Source: Microcystis wesenbergii FACHB-1317
GTDB lineage: Bacteria; Cyanobacteriota; Cyanobacteriia; Cyanobacteriales; Microcystaceae
DNA length: 36,596 nt
Assembly: GCF_014696875.1 (NCBI RefSeq)
Contig: NZ_JACJQV010000207.1
Location: forward strand, 1 to 36,596
Direction of reading: 5' to 3'
Positions 1 through 8,232 of this stretch are shown here, in pieces (the stretch's first letter is position 1; every line of letters begins with the position of its first letter). Under the pieces are notes generated by a model. That model did no database searches, was not told the origin of the DNA, and worked only from the letters and a program-made list of their open reading frames with translations. Both the position numbers and the translations under genes were made by a program.

Positions 1-753
1 AGGTTTTTCCTCTCACTTTCCCCTAATAATCCTCCTAAATATTGTCTGAAGCCGTTTTTTTGCGCTTCGTTTTTGAAGCAATTGTCAAACCGCCGACACC
101 ATCGGTCAAAGCATGGGGGCATCGCGGCTGGGGTTGTCTCTTTCATCGCTGCTCTTTCAACGTAAAGTGCTTATTCTTTAACGATTATACTCGATTTGAT
201 CTTTATTTAGCGTTTAAGTCCCATTAAATGCGTAAAAGCTTATTAGTTTATTTGTTCTGTGTAAGATTTTGGCTAGAGCCAGCGATCGCTTGATCAGGAA
301 AGCATAGTGGGACTTAGGCGTTTTCGGTCAGCAAAAAAGGCTCAAACCATTACGGGACAAAGGGTTAACCTCGATTTATGATTTTCCTTGATCTATCTGG
401 GTTTCAGCGATTTTGGGCTTCTCGAAGTAAATCCCAAGCGGGGATTGGAGTTGAGGCTTTTCTCGATTTGTTTTTTGTCTAAGTCCCAATAGGTGCGACC
501 CTTTTCTGAGAATTAATTACATTTCTTAACAAAAAAAACCTGAGAATTGACCACATTTATTAAGCACAAAACTGAGAATTGACCACATTTCTTAACAAAA
601 AAAATGACATTTAGATATTGACAACGTCAAAACAAGGGTGTTATTCTCAAAGATGTCGAAGTGATGAAGGCAAGAAAACCAAGTGGATTTCTGAACCCTT
701 GATGATTTCGGCACTGTACACTTTCTATGAAAACAACAAAAAGGTCTATTACC
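1..753. other. Upstream region of the gas vesicle cluster, no confident gene
   Basis: No convincing coding region is seen. The stretch contains a HIP1 octamer at 282-289, three occurrences of a TAAGTCCCA-like motif (about 214-222, reverse complement at 309-318, and 480-488), and a block of three IS-end-like repeats at 508-600 that is listed separately. The gvpA promoter must lie in the last 150 bases or so, but no clear -35/-10 pair was recognised. A purine-rich AAAAAGG precedes the gvpA start by about 10 bases. Confidence 0.5.
508..602. repeat. Three tandem copies of an IS-end-like motif
   Basis: The motif CTGAGAATTGACCACATTT followed by CTTAA or ATTAA occurs about three times in a row. The first copy (about 508-530) is degenerate and the next two (about 540-562 and 571-594) are near identical. 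They are separated by A-rich spacers. Repeated terminal motifs of this type are known from IS21-family ends, so this may be the end of a lost insertion sequence. No transposase is present next to it. Family assignment is a guess from the repeat architecture. Confidence 0.45.
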
Positions 754-969
754 ATGGCAGTTGAAAAAACTAACTCTTCCTCTAGCTTGGCTGAAGTTAT
801 TGATCGTATCCTTGACAAAGGTATCGTTATTGATGCCTGGGCTCGCGTCTCTCTGGTGGGCATCGAATTATTAGCGATTGAAGCTCGTGTAGTTATCGCT
901 TCGGTTGAAACCTACCTCAAATATGCTGAAGCGGTTGGTCTGACTCAATCTGCGGCGGTTCCTGCTTAA
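754..969 (+). CDS. gvpA: Gas vesicle structural protein GvpA, copy 1
   Basis: The product is the small hydrophobic protein that forms the ribs of the gas vesicle shell. It is 71 residues, the normal cyanobacterial length, beginning [20 protein letters not shown] and containing the conserved [18 protein letters not shown] core. The ATG at 754 is chosen because the upstream extension to 727 is not conserved with the second copy and the AAAAAGG ribosome binding site lies just before 754. It is the first gene of the cluster and the protein is identical to the second copy downstream. A weak hairpin follows at 1003-1019. Family assignment is very secure. Confidence 0.98.
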
Positions 970-1343
970 GGATTGATCCCAGATTCTCCCATCGGCTGAG
1001 TTAAAACCCTAGTGGTTTTTCCAGATTCTCGGCTTTTCTTTAATCCCTGTTGAGTTTAGTTACCCGTCTCTTGGGGCGCAATAGTCTATAATTTATAGGG
1101 TTGGCACGGCAACGGATAGCGAAGACAAAGCTAGACGCAGACAAATTGTTTTTGTAACCGTGATTTTGTCCCTTGTAGCTAGGTTTACCCCCAATCACCA
1201 GAGTGTAAGGCTCACTATTTTTCGGAATAGAAAGCAATTCTTTGGGTGGGAAGCTGCGCCCCTTGGACTTGGGTAGTTCGCCATCTCAACTTTTGGATCA
1301 GCGCTGTACACTCTCTATACAACTAACAAAAAGGTCTATTACC
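970..1343. other. Spacer between the two gvpA genes
   Basis: This 374-base spacer is part of the 590-bp repeat and holds a small hairpin at 1003-1019 but no convincing gene. An open frame on the reverse strand (1040-1237) is judged non-coding because it is simply duplicated with the repeat and has no recognisable family. The last 60 bases are unique to this copy and lead into the second gvpA ribosome binding site. Confidence 0.6.
1003..1020 (+). terminator. Weak hairpin after gvpA copy 1 (possible attenuator)
   Basis: AAAACC at 1003-1008 can pair with GGTTTT at 1014-1019 around a 5-base loop, and a further T follows. In other cyanobacteria most gvpA message stops between gvpA and gvpC, so a partial terminator here would make sense. 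The stem is only six pairs and mostly A-T, so this is tentative. The same hairpin is present 590 bases downstream. Confidence 0.35.
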
Positions 1344-1559
1344 ATGGCAGTTGAAAAAACTAACTCTTCCTCTAGCTTGGCTGAAGTTATTGATCGTATC
1401 CTTGACAAAGGTATCGTTATTGATGCCTGGGCTCGCGTCTCTCTGGTGGGCATCGAATTATTAGCGATTGAAGCTCGTGTAGTTATCGCTTCGGTTGAAA
1501 CCTACCTCAAATATGCTGAAGCGGTTGGTCTGACTCAATCTGCGGCGGTTCCTGCTTAA
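1344..1559 (+). CDS. gvpA: Gas vesicle structural protein GvpA, copy 2
   Basis: A second 71-residue GvpA with the same protein sequence as the upstream copy. The ATG at 1344 follows the same AAAAAGG ribosome binding site. A longer frame runs upstream to 1242 but lies in the spacer and is not conserved in the first copy, so it is rejected as the start. Extra gvpA copies raise the dose of the main shell protein; Microcystis strains are known to carry two or three. The gene is followed by a spacer and gvpC. Confidence 0.98.
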
Positions 1560-2539
<980 letters not shown>

Positions 2540-3235
2540 ATCTCTAGGTTAATTCCAACCCACTTAAGCCTAGGGCTAGAGTAAAAACCCTCTAGTCCCT
2601 TTTCCTGACTAAACTAGAGGACTATCTGAAGGTACAACAATAAGCCTTTGGTTTTAAACCTACCATGCTGATCCTGCTTTTCTAGGTTTCTAGACTTAAC
2701 GTAGGGGTGGTGAGTTCCTGTAGGGGCGACCCTAGGGTTCTGGTAGATTAAGAAGTGTTATAAAACTTCACTTACTTTATAGTTAATGTTGTCATTAGTA
2801 GTCTTTTGTTGACAAAGGAGGTAAGGGAAAAGGACTGCATCTGGGCTTGTCATTGTTCAAGTCTGGAAAAGTAGTCTAGACAAGAATTTTAGCTCCTTAG
2901 CCCCTTGACTAATGAATATCCTAAAAATACCTTCAGAATCAAGTTTCTAGAGCTAATTGATGACAGTTCCTACTCTTTTGGGATATTATAGAGGTGGGCC
3001 TTAAAAGCCAAAGACGATTAACCCTGCCGTCAAATTCGGGCAACACAAGCGTCCTTGCCTACTCGGTTATGAAGGGAAACCTGAACGGGCAATTGTTAGC
3101 TCAAGAATACCCGTCCGCTTTTGGTGAAGCGTCAACCCCATTGACGCGACCATCCTAAAAAGGTGGCGTGGTGAGGAATCACCGTCCGTTTACGGCGGTG
3201 AGGATGTCAACAATGGTATTTACTAGATTTCAACT
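2540..3235. other. Long gvpC-gvpN spacer with hairpin and IS relic
   Basis: This 696-base gap is unusually long for the cluster. CCTCTAGT (2589-2596) pairs with ACTAGAGG (2613-2620), a hairpin without a T tract just after gvpC. From about 2640 to 2990 no coding or repeat signal was recognised. From about 2994 to 3210 lies an IS200/IS605-type right-end relic, listed separately. Confidence 0.6.
2994..3210 (+). mobile_element. IS200/IS605-type right-end relic with TnpB guide-RNA-like sequence
   Basis: A 55-codon stretch open from 2994 to a stop at 3158 reads like the 3' end of a cyanobacterial tnpB, including SVLAYSVMKGNLNGQLLAQE. Two hairpins follow: GCGTCAA (3129-3135) with TTGACGC (3141-3147), and a GC-rich terminal hairpin at 3180-3200 with a TTTA loop and one bulge. 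It ends in GGATGTCAA. This layout matches right ends of IS605-like elements, where the tnpB end and the 3' UTR form the scaffold of the omega (reRNA) guide. GAATACCCGTCCG (about 3104) and GAATCACCGTCCG (about 3176) look like two nested right-end copies. No intact tnpA or tnpB remains. Assignment rests on remembered element ends. Confidence 0.6.
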
Positions 3236-4276
3236 ATGACATTTACTGAAACTCAAACAAGAAGATCCGTCCTCTGCCTTCGCCCTGGTCAATTTGTTGT
3301 TACGCCTTCGATTGATCAAGTTGCCACTCGCGCCTTACGTTATCTAAACGCTGGTTTTTCCATCCATCTATGTGGTCCAGCAGGAACGGGAAAAACCACC
3401 TTGGCAATGCACTTGGCCAATTGTTTAGCCAGACCTGTGATGCTAATCTTTGGCGATGATGACTTTACCAGTTCCGATTTAATTGGTAGTCAGTCTGGCT
3501 ACACCCATAAAAAACTGATGGATAACTATATCCACAGCGTTCTCAAAGTTGAAGACGAGCTAAAACACAATTGGGTGGATTCTCGCTTAACAATGGCCTG
3601 TCGCGAGGGGTTTACCCTAGTTTATGATGAGTTCAATCGTTCTCGACCTGAGGTCAACAACGTTTTACTCTCTGCCTTGGAAGAAAAAATTCTCACCCTG
3701 CCGCCCACTAGCCATCAACCCGATTACCTACAAGTCAATTCTCAATTTCGGGCAATTTTCACCTCCAACCCAGAAGAATACTGTGGGGTTCATGCCACCC
3801 AAGATGCTTTAATGGATCGGTTGGTAACTATAAATATGCCTGAACCAGACCAACTGACTCAGACAGAAATTCTTGCTCAAAAAACGGGGATTGGTCGAGA
3901 AGATGCTTTATTTATTGTCAACCTCGTCAAAACCTTTCGTGTGAAAACTGCGACTGAAAAAACGTCGGGTTTGCGCTCTTGTTTAATGATTGCTAAAGTC
4001 TGCGCCTCTCACGATATTGCGGCCAACTCCGCTGACTCGGACTTCCGTGATATCTGCGCCGATGTTCTTTTGTCACGCACAAATTTATCTGTTGATAAGT
4101 CAAGAGCGATTTTATGGGAAATCCTCGAGGACAATCCGTTAGAATCCTTATCCTTTCTAGAGGAAGAGGAGCCTTCCGATGCCCAAGCGTCAACTCCTGA
4201 GCCTTCGACAGGAAATCAATCGTTAAAAGCCATTCAATCTTTACTGCGAGGCAACTTGCCCCAGCGAAAAGACTAA
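3236..4276 (+). CDS. gvpN: Gas vesicle AAA+ ATPase GvpN
   Basis: GvpN is a MoxR-type AAA+ ATPase needed for gas vesicle assembly and enlargement. The 346-residue protein shows Walker [10 protein letters not shown] at about residues 46-54, the Walker B/sensor region [17 protein letters not shown] at about 125-141, and [11 protein letters not shown] near 178. The N-terminus ([22 protein letters not shown]) is typical of the family. A Pro/Ser/Glu-rich tail (about residues 307-330) follows the ATPase core. gvpJ begins 17 bases downstream, so the two are probably cotranscribed. Family assignment is secure. Confidence 0.97.
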   Translation: MTFTETQTRRSVLCLRPGQFVVTPSIDQVATRALRYLNAGFSIHLCGPAGTGKTTLAMHLANCLARPVMLIFGDDDFTSSDLIGSQSGYTHKKLMDNYIHSVLKVEDELKHNWVDSRLTMACREGFTLVYDEFNRSRPEVNNVLLSALEEKILTLPPTSHQPDYLQVNSQFRAIFTSNPEEYCGVHATQDALMDRLVTINMPEPDQLTQTEILAQKTGIGREDALFIVNLVKTFRVKTATEKTSGLRSCLMIAKVCASHDIAANSADSDFRDICADVLLSRTNLSVDKSRAILWEILEDNPLESLSFLEEEEPSDAQASTPEPSTGNQSLKAIQSLLRGNLPQRKD

Positions 4277-4293
4277 TTTTATACTCTTATTGA

Positions 4294-4716
4294 GTGAAAC
4301 CAACCGTGACTTCTTCCACTTTTGCTGGCTCGCTCAAAAACCAGTCAAACAACTCCCTAAAAACAGCAACTCAAGGTTCGAGTTTAGCGGATATACTCGA
4401 ACGAGTTTTAGATAAAGGAATTGTGATTGCCGGCGATATTTCCGTTTCGATTGCCTCCACTGAACTGATCAATATCCGCATTCGTTTGTTAATTGCCTCT
4501 GTTGATAAAGCCAGGGAAATGGGAATCAACTGGTGGGAAGGAGATCCCTACCTCCATAGCCAATCCCAAGCTTTACTAGCAGAAAATCGGGAACTTTCAC
4601 TCCGACTCCAAACCCTAGAAACTGAGCTTCAAACCTTAAAATCCTTAAGCCAATTGAGTGCAATGGAGAGCCATGATACCAGTCCGAACGATGAAGCACA
4701 TTCCTCAGATGCGTGA
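4294..4716 (+). CDS. gvpJ: Minor gas vesicle protein GvpJ
   Basis: GvpJ is a GvpA-related minor protein thought to help nucleate vesicles. The 140-residue product has a GvpA-like core at about residues 28-75 (SSLADILERVLDKGIVIAGDI and onward, ISVSIASTELINIRIRLLIASVDKA) followed by a polar coiled-coil tail with LAENRELSLRLQTLETELQT. The start is a GTG at 4294; another in-frame GTG at 4306 is equally possible, since no ATG precedes the conserved core. Its 3' part was duplicated to give the next gene, gvpX, which overlaps its end in another frame. Confidence 0.93.
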   Translation: MKPTVTSSTFAGSLKNQSNNSLKTATQGSSLADILERVLDKGIVIAGDISVSIASTELINIRIRLLIASVDKAREMGINWWEGDPYLHSQSQALLAENRELSLRLQTLETELQTLKSLSQLSAMESHDTSPNDEAHSSDA

Positions 4717-5012
4717 AATTCCTCACTTGAATCCTCAAAGGTTAGGAAATTTACACGAGACGATTGCCCCCCTTGATAAAGCAAGGGAAAAGGCGATTAA
4801 CGGCTTGCCAGGTTATCCCTACCTCCCTAGCCAATGCCAAGCTTTATTCGCAGAGAACCTGGAACTTTCACGCCGACTTCAAGCCTTAAAATCCTTAGCC
4901 AAATTGAGTGCAATGGAGAGCCGTGATAGCAGTCCCAACGATCAGTCACATTCTTTATATACATTGAAATTCCTCAACTGAATCCTCAAACGGTAAAGAA
5001 GTTTACTGAAAA
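4501..5012 (+). repeat. Diverged tandem duplication of the gvpJ 3' end
   Basis: Sequence from about 4501 to 4765 is repeated at about 4771 to 5012. Matching landmarks are TTGATAAAGC (4502/4772), TTTCACGCCGAC-like stretches, GCAATGGAGAGCC (about 4660/4910) and GAAATTCCTCA (4715/4966). The second copy lacks about 21 bases. The duplication includes the gvpJ stop region, which explains the origin of gvpX. Confidence 0.8.
4658..4981 (+). CDS. gvpX: GvpX-like protein, a duplicated GvpJ tail
   Basis: The 107-residue frame carries, from about residue 39, LDKAREKAINGLPGYPYLPS and LFAENLELSRRLQALKSLAK, clearly the GvpJ C-terminal half with seven residues missing (the TETELQT part). It lacks the GvpA-like shell core. 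The first 38 codons derive from gvpJ tail and downstream sequence read in a different frame. The start shown (ATG 4658) overlaps gvpJ by 59 bases; ATG at 4694 or 4709 are alternatives. A gene at this place named gvpX was described for Microcystis; I recall it as GvpJ-related but did not check. Whether it makes a functional protein is unknown. Confidence 0.65.
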   Translation: MQWRAMIPVRTMKHIPQMREIPHLNPQRLGNLHETIAPLDKAREKAINGLPGYPYLPSQCQALFAENLELSRRLQALKSLAKLSAMESRDSSPNDQSHSLYTLKFLN

Positions 5013-5021
5013 ATTGGGTTG

Positions 5022-5402
5022 AAAGCCTCGCCCTTTTAGGGCGACTTTATAGGATGTATGCTATTAAGAATAGCGGGACGGGTAAGCAACCGCTTAAAAA
5101 ACCCAGTCATCAACCGATGAACGCACCTTGAAAACTAAAGTTATGGGGTTCTCTAGGGGAATGCTCCTATAGGTAAAAGCTCTCAGCGTCAAGTACCAGA
5201 GAAACCAATTATTTTAGAGGTTTTGAACTGTATCGTCGGGCATAGGAAAACAGGCTTCTGTAAGGTCGCGAAAGTCTGAGGAGAGAACCACCTCTGGGTG
5301 GGATTTCGCTAGGAATCTAATTCAAGTGGACTCGTTGAGCCATAAATTCACAGCAGTGATGCTAGAAGAATCCACGTCGTAAACGGCGTGGGGTATGTCA
5401 AA
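5022..5402 (+). mobile_element. IS200/IS605-type relic with both ends, no transposase
   Basis: The left part has the hairpin TCGCCC (5028-5033) with GGGCGA (5039-5044). The right part ends with the hairpin CCACGTCG (5372-5379) and CGGCGTGG (5384-5391) around a TAAA loop, followed by GGTATGTCAA. The middle (about 5190-5370) has several short GC-rich stems, for example CCACCT...GGGTGG near 5290, as expected of a TnpB guide-RNA scaffold. No open frame of a transposase or TnpB is left. The element occupies nearly the whole gvpX-gvpK spacer. Inference from end structure. Confidence 0.6.
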
Positions 5403-5489
5403 TCATTATTTTCCCTCAGATAAAATTTCTTGCCCAAGCTCCCCACTAGAGACTCACCGTCAAAAACTGCTCATTTACCAATTCCAACC

Positions 5490-5963
5490 ATGACCCTTGC
5501 TTGCACACCTTACGATTCTGATAATCAAGCCTTGCTGACCCGTCCAGAAAGCAATAGCCAAGCTGGTTTAGCCCCTTTACTGTTAACTGTCGTGGAACTG
5601 GTACGCCAATTGCTCGAAGCCCAAATCATTCGCCGGATGGAAAAAGGGGTTCTCAGTGAGTCTGATTTAGATAGAGCCGCAGAAAGTATCCAAAAATTGC
5701 AAGAACAAATTCTCTATTTGTGTGAAATTTTTGAGGTTGAGCCAGAAGAGTTAAATGTCCACCTAGGCGAGTTTGGCACTCTTTTACCGGAAGCAGGGAG
5801 TTATTACCCGGGAGAGGAGGGTATTAAGCCTTCTGTGTTAGAATTAGTGGATCGACTCCTCAATACAGGGGTTGTTGTGGAAGGAAATGTTGATCTGGGT
5901 TTAGCTCAACTAGATCTAATTCATCTAAAGCTTCGTTTGGTTTTAACTTCTCAGCCGGTTTAA
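5490..5963 (+). CDS. gvpK: Gas vesicle protein GvpK
   Basis: GvpK is a small accessory protein essential for vesicle formation in several systems. The 157-residue product contains the family core: LLTVVELVRQLLEAQIIRRM at about residues 34-53, SESDLDRAAESIQKLQEQI at about 60, and VDRLLNTGVVVEGNVDLGLA near 128-147. ATG 5490 is preferred; the frame extends to a TTG at 5430, but that extension lies directly behind the IS relic and adds 20 unconserved residues. It heads a tightly spaced gvpKFG run. Secure. Confidence 0.95.
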   Translation: MTLACTPYDSDNQALLTRPESNSQAGLAPLLLTVVELVRQLLEAQIIRRMEKGVLSESDLDRAAESIQKLQEQILYLCEIFEVEPEELNVHLGEFGTLLPEAGSYYPGEEGIKPSVLELVDRLLNTGVVVEGNVDLGLAQLDLIHLKLRLVLTSQPV

Positions 5964-5978
5964 TTTGGGAGAATACTG

Positions 5979-6713
5979 ATGACAGTGGGTCTTTATTTAT
6001 ATGGCATATTTCCCGAACCAGTTCCTGACGGACTGGTTTTGCAGGGTATTGATAATGAGCCGGTTCACAGTGAGATGATTGAGGGTTTTAGTTTTCTCTA
6101 CTCCGCTGCTCATAAAGAGAAGTATTTGGCATCCCGTCGCTATTTAATTTGCCATGAAAAAGTATTAGAAACTGTCATGGAAGCAGGGTTTACAACGTTG
6201 TTGCCCCTGCGGTTTGGCTTAGTTATCAAAACCTGGGAATCCGTCACCGAACAACTAATTACTCCCTATAAAACCCAACTGAAAGAATTATTTGCTAAAC
6301 TGTCGGGCCAACGAGAGGTTAGCATTAAAATTTTTTGGGATAATCAGTGGGAATTACAAGCGGCTTTGGAGTCTAATCCTAAGTTAAAGCAAGAACGGGA
6401 TGCGATGATGGGGAAAAACTTAAATATGGAAGAAATTATTCATATAGGTCAACTCATTGAAGCCACTGTATTGCAACGGAAACAAGACATTATTCAAGTC
6501 TTTAGAGACCAATTAAATCATCGCGCCCAAGAGGTGATTGAAAGCGATCCGATGACGGATGACATGATTTACAATGCAGCTTATTTAATTCCCTGGGAGC
6601 AAGAGCCGGAGTTTAGCCAAAACGTTGAAGCGATCGATCAGCAGTTTGGTGATCGCCTAAGAATTCGCTATAACAATTTAACCGCACCCTATACCTTTGC
6701 CCAACTTGTCTAA
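5979..6713 (+). CDS. gvpF: Gas vesicle protein GvpF (GvpL/GvpF family)
   Basis: The 244-residue protein begins MTVGLYLYGIFPEP, the typical start of the GvpL/GvpF family, and has the conserved stretch TTLLPLRFGLVIK at about residues 72-84. Family members have two ferredoxin-like alpha/beta domains and are thought to chaperone GvpA or act during nucleation. It begins 15 bases after gvpK with GGGAGA as ribosome binding site, and gvpG follows after 14 bases, so gvpKFG look like one transcript. It is distinct from gvpW, the second family member in this cluster. Confidence 0.95.
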   Translation: MTVGLYLYGIFPEPVPDGLVLQGIDNEPVHSEMIEGFSFLYSAAHKEKYLASRRYLICHEKVLETVMEAGFTTLLPLRFGLVIKTWESVTEQLITPYKTQLKELFAKLSGQREVSIKIFWDNQWELQAALESNPKLKQERDAMMGKNLNMEEIIHIGQLIEATVLQRKQDIIQVFRDQLNHRAQEVIESDPMTDDMIYNAAYLIPWEQEPEFSQNVEAIDQQFGDRLRIRYNNLTAPYTFAQLV

Positions 6714-6727
6714 GGAGAGTATTAGTT

Positions 6728-6988
6728 ATGTTTCTCGATCTTTTATTTCTTCCTGTTACCGGTCCTATTGGGGGTCTGATCTGGATTGGGGAGAAAATTC
6801 AAGAGCGTGCAGATATAGAATATGATGAGGCGGAAAATTTGCACAAATTGTTATTATCCTTACAACTAGCTTACGATATGGGCAACATTTCTGAGGAGGA
6901 GTTTGAAATTCAGGAAGAAGAACTTTTATTAAAAATTCAAGCCTTAGAAGAAGAAGAGGCAGAAAACGAATCTGAATCTTCTCTCTAA
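6728..6988 (+). CDS. gvpG: Gas vesicle protein GvpG
   Basis: An 86-residue protein beginning MFLDLLFLPVTGPIGGLIWI, the hallmark GvpG N-terminus, followed by an acidic, Glu-rich helical tail. GvpG is a minor assembly protein that interacts with GvpF/L family members. An AAGGAG ribosome binding site lies about 11 bases before the ATG. It ends the gvpKFG run, and the next gene, gvpV, is on the opposite strand. Confidence 0.93.
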   Translation: MFLDLLFLPVTGPIGGLIWIGEKIQERADIEYDEAENLHKLLLSLQLAYDMGNISEEEFEIQEEELLLKIQALEEEEAENESESSL

Positions 6989-7057
6989 ACTTGCAATCTT
7001 TCCCACCACATAGATCATGAACAAAATCACAAATTGTAAGCTTAGTAAGGGCGGATT

Positions 7058-7090
7058 TGACAAGCTCAAGAACTCGTTGAAGCTTGGTCA
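7058..7090. terminator. Bulged hairpin between convergent gvpG and gvpV
   Basis: TGACAAGCTCAA (7058-7069) can pair with TTGAAGCTTGGTCA (7077-7090) with two single-base bulges around GAACTCG. It lies between the convergent ends of gvpG and gvpV. There is no T tract on either side, so it is at best a weak or non-standard terminator. Confidence 0.35.
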
Positions 7091-7111
7091 GAACTAGCCC
7101 TTGGTTAAGCC

Positions 7112-7444
7112 TTAATATTCTAGGTAAAAAGTTTGGAAATTACTGGAATTATTAGAGGAGTGAGCAACAGTTTTTGGGGAATCAGGTTTTTTAGCTACAC
7201 TAGGAGGGTTGGCTGTACGCAAATTTTGAATACTTTGTTCTGTAGTCTCAATTTGCTCTGTCACAGACGTGAGACGACTTTTTAACTGCTGAATCTGCCG
7301 CTCCATCATTTCTAATTTTTCTTGGATACGTTGTTTTTCAGTAATTAACTTATAAAGCTCAAGTTGCTGATCTGCTTCAGATTGTTTCCGAGGCATGGTG
7401 CTAATTTTAGATCTAATTGGTCTGGGTGGACGAGTGGTTGTCAT
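7112..7444 (-). CDS. gvpV: Gas vesicle protein GvpV
   Basis: The 110-residue basic protein starts MTTTRPPRPIRSKISTMPRK and contains LELYKLITEKQRIQEKLEMM, which is characteristic of cyanobacterial GvpV. Residues 25-75 form a heptad-rich coiled coil; the C-terminus is Ser/Asn-rich and probably disordered. Function is not known in detail; it is required in some systems. It is the only gvp gene on the reverse strand, so it has its own promoter in the 92-base region shared divergently with gvpW. Confidence 0.88.
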   Translation of the reverse strand: MTTTRPPRPIRSKISTMPRKQSEADQQLELYKLITEKQRIQEKLEMMERQIQQLKSRLTSVTEQIETTEQSIQNLRTANPPSVAKKPDSPKTVAHSSNNSSNFQTFYLEY

Positions 7445-7536
7445 AACAATCCCTGAATAACTTAGAATATTCTAGCATATCAACGCCCCAATATAAAAAT
7501 TCGTAAAAAATCGTCAATTTTCTTTCGGTCAACCTT

Positions 7537-8220
7537 ATGAAATTGTACAATCTATATACTTACGCTTTTTTGAAAACCCCAATAGAAAGCCTAACATTAC
7601 CCGTTGGAATGGCTAACCCGTTGTTACTGATAACTGGTGGAGAGCTCTCGGCCGTAGTCGAGCCCGAAGTTTGTTTAGACACTTTACAAAATGATGATGA
7701 ACGCTTGATTCAATCGGTTTTATGCCATGATCGAGTCATCTGTGAATTATTTCGACAAACCACTATTTTACCCTTACGTTTTGGCACATCTTTTTTAGAG
7801 GCAGAAAATTTACTGACTCATCTTTGTTCTCATGGCCAAGAATATCAAGAAAAAATTGAAGAACTTGAGGGAAAAGGAGAATATCTTTTAAAATGTATTC
7901 CCCGTAAGCTAGAGGAGCCTGTAGTCTTTTCTGAAAGCAGGGGCAGACAATATTTTTTAGCCAAAAAACAGCTTTATGAAGCCCAACAAGATTTTTATAC
8001 TTTGCAAGGTTCAGAATGGCAAAATTTCGTGCATTTAGTGACCCAAAGCTATCCGTCAACGAGAATTATTACTGCTCCAGGGACAGAATCACGAATTTAT
8101 CTTTTAGTTGATTTTCAAGAAGAACCTTTACTAATCGAGCAAGTCTTGCATTGGCAGAAAGCCTGCCCCCGTTGGGAATTACAATTAGGACAAGTTTCTC
8201 CCCCCTATCACTTTACTTAA
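7537..8220 (+). CDS. gvpW: GvpL/GvpF-family protein GvpW
   Basis: A 227-residue second member of the GvpL/GvpF family. It starts MKLYNLYTYAFLKTP and carries TTILPLRFGTSF at about residues 74-85, equivalent to TTLLPLRFGLVI in GvpF. It ends WELQLGQVSPPYHFT, which matches the family C-terminal motif with a Pro-Pro-Tyr. The cyanobacterial protein at this place is called GvpW. The tandem ArsA-like ATPase starts only 12 bases downstream, so the two are very probably cotranscribed. Confidence 0.88.
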   Translation: MKLYNLYTYAFLKTPIESLTLPVGMANPLLLITGGELSAVVEPEVCLDTLQNDDERLIQSVLCHDRVICELFRQTTILPLRFGTSFLEAENLLTHLCSHGQEYQEKIEELEGKGEYLLKCIPRKLEEPVVFSESRGRQYFLAKKQLYEAQQDFYTLQGSEWQNFVHLVTQSYPSTRIITAPGTESRIYLLVDFQEEPLLIEQVLHWQKACPRWELQLGQVSPPYHFT

Positions 8221-8232
8221 CTTGATTTCTCT

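Noticed and set aside
306-492. Possible small element between GGGACTTAG and CTAAGTCCC
   Set aside because: The inverted match is only nine to eleven bases, no target duplication is visible, and similar GGGACTTA strings occur elsewhere in the window.
1040-1237. 65-codon reverse frame in the gvpA spacer, also at 1630-1827
   Set aside because: It exists twice only because the 590-bp block is duplicated; no family, no ribosome binding site and no selective pattern can be seen.
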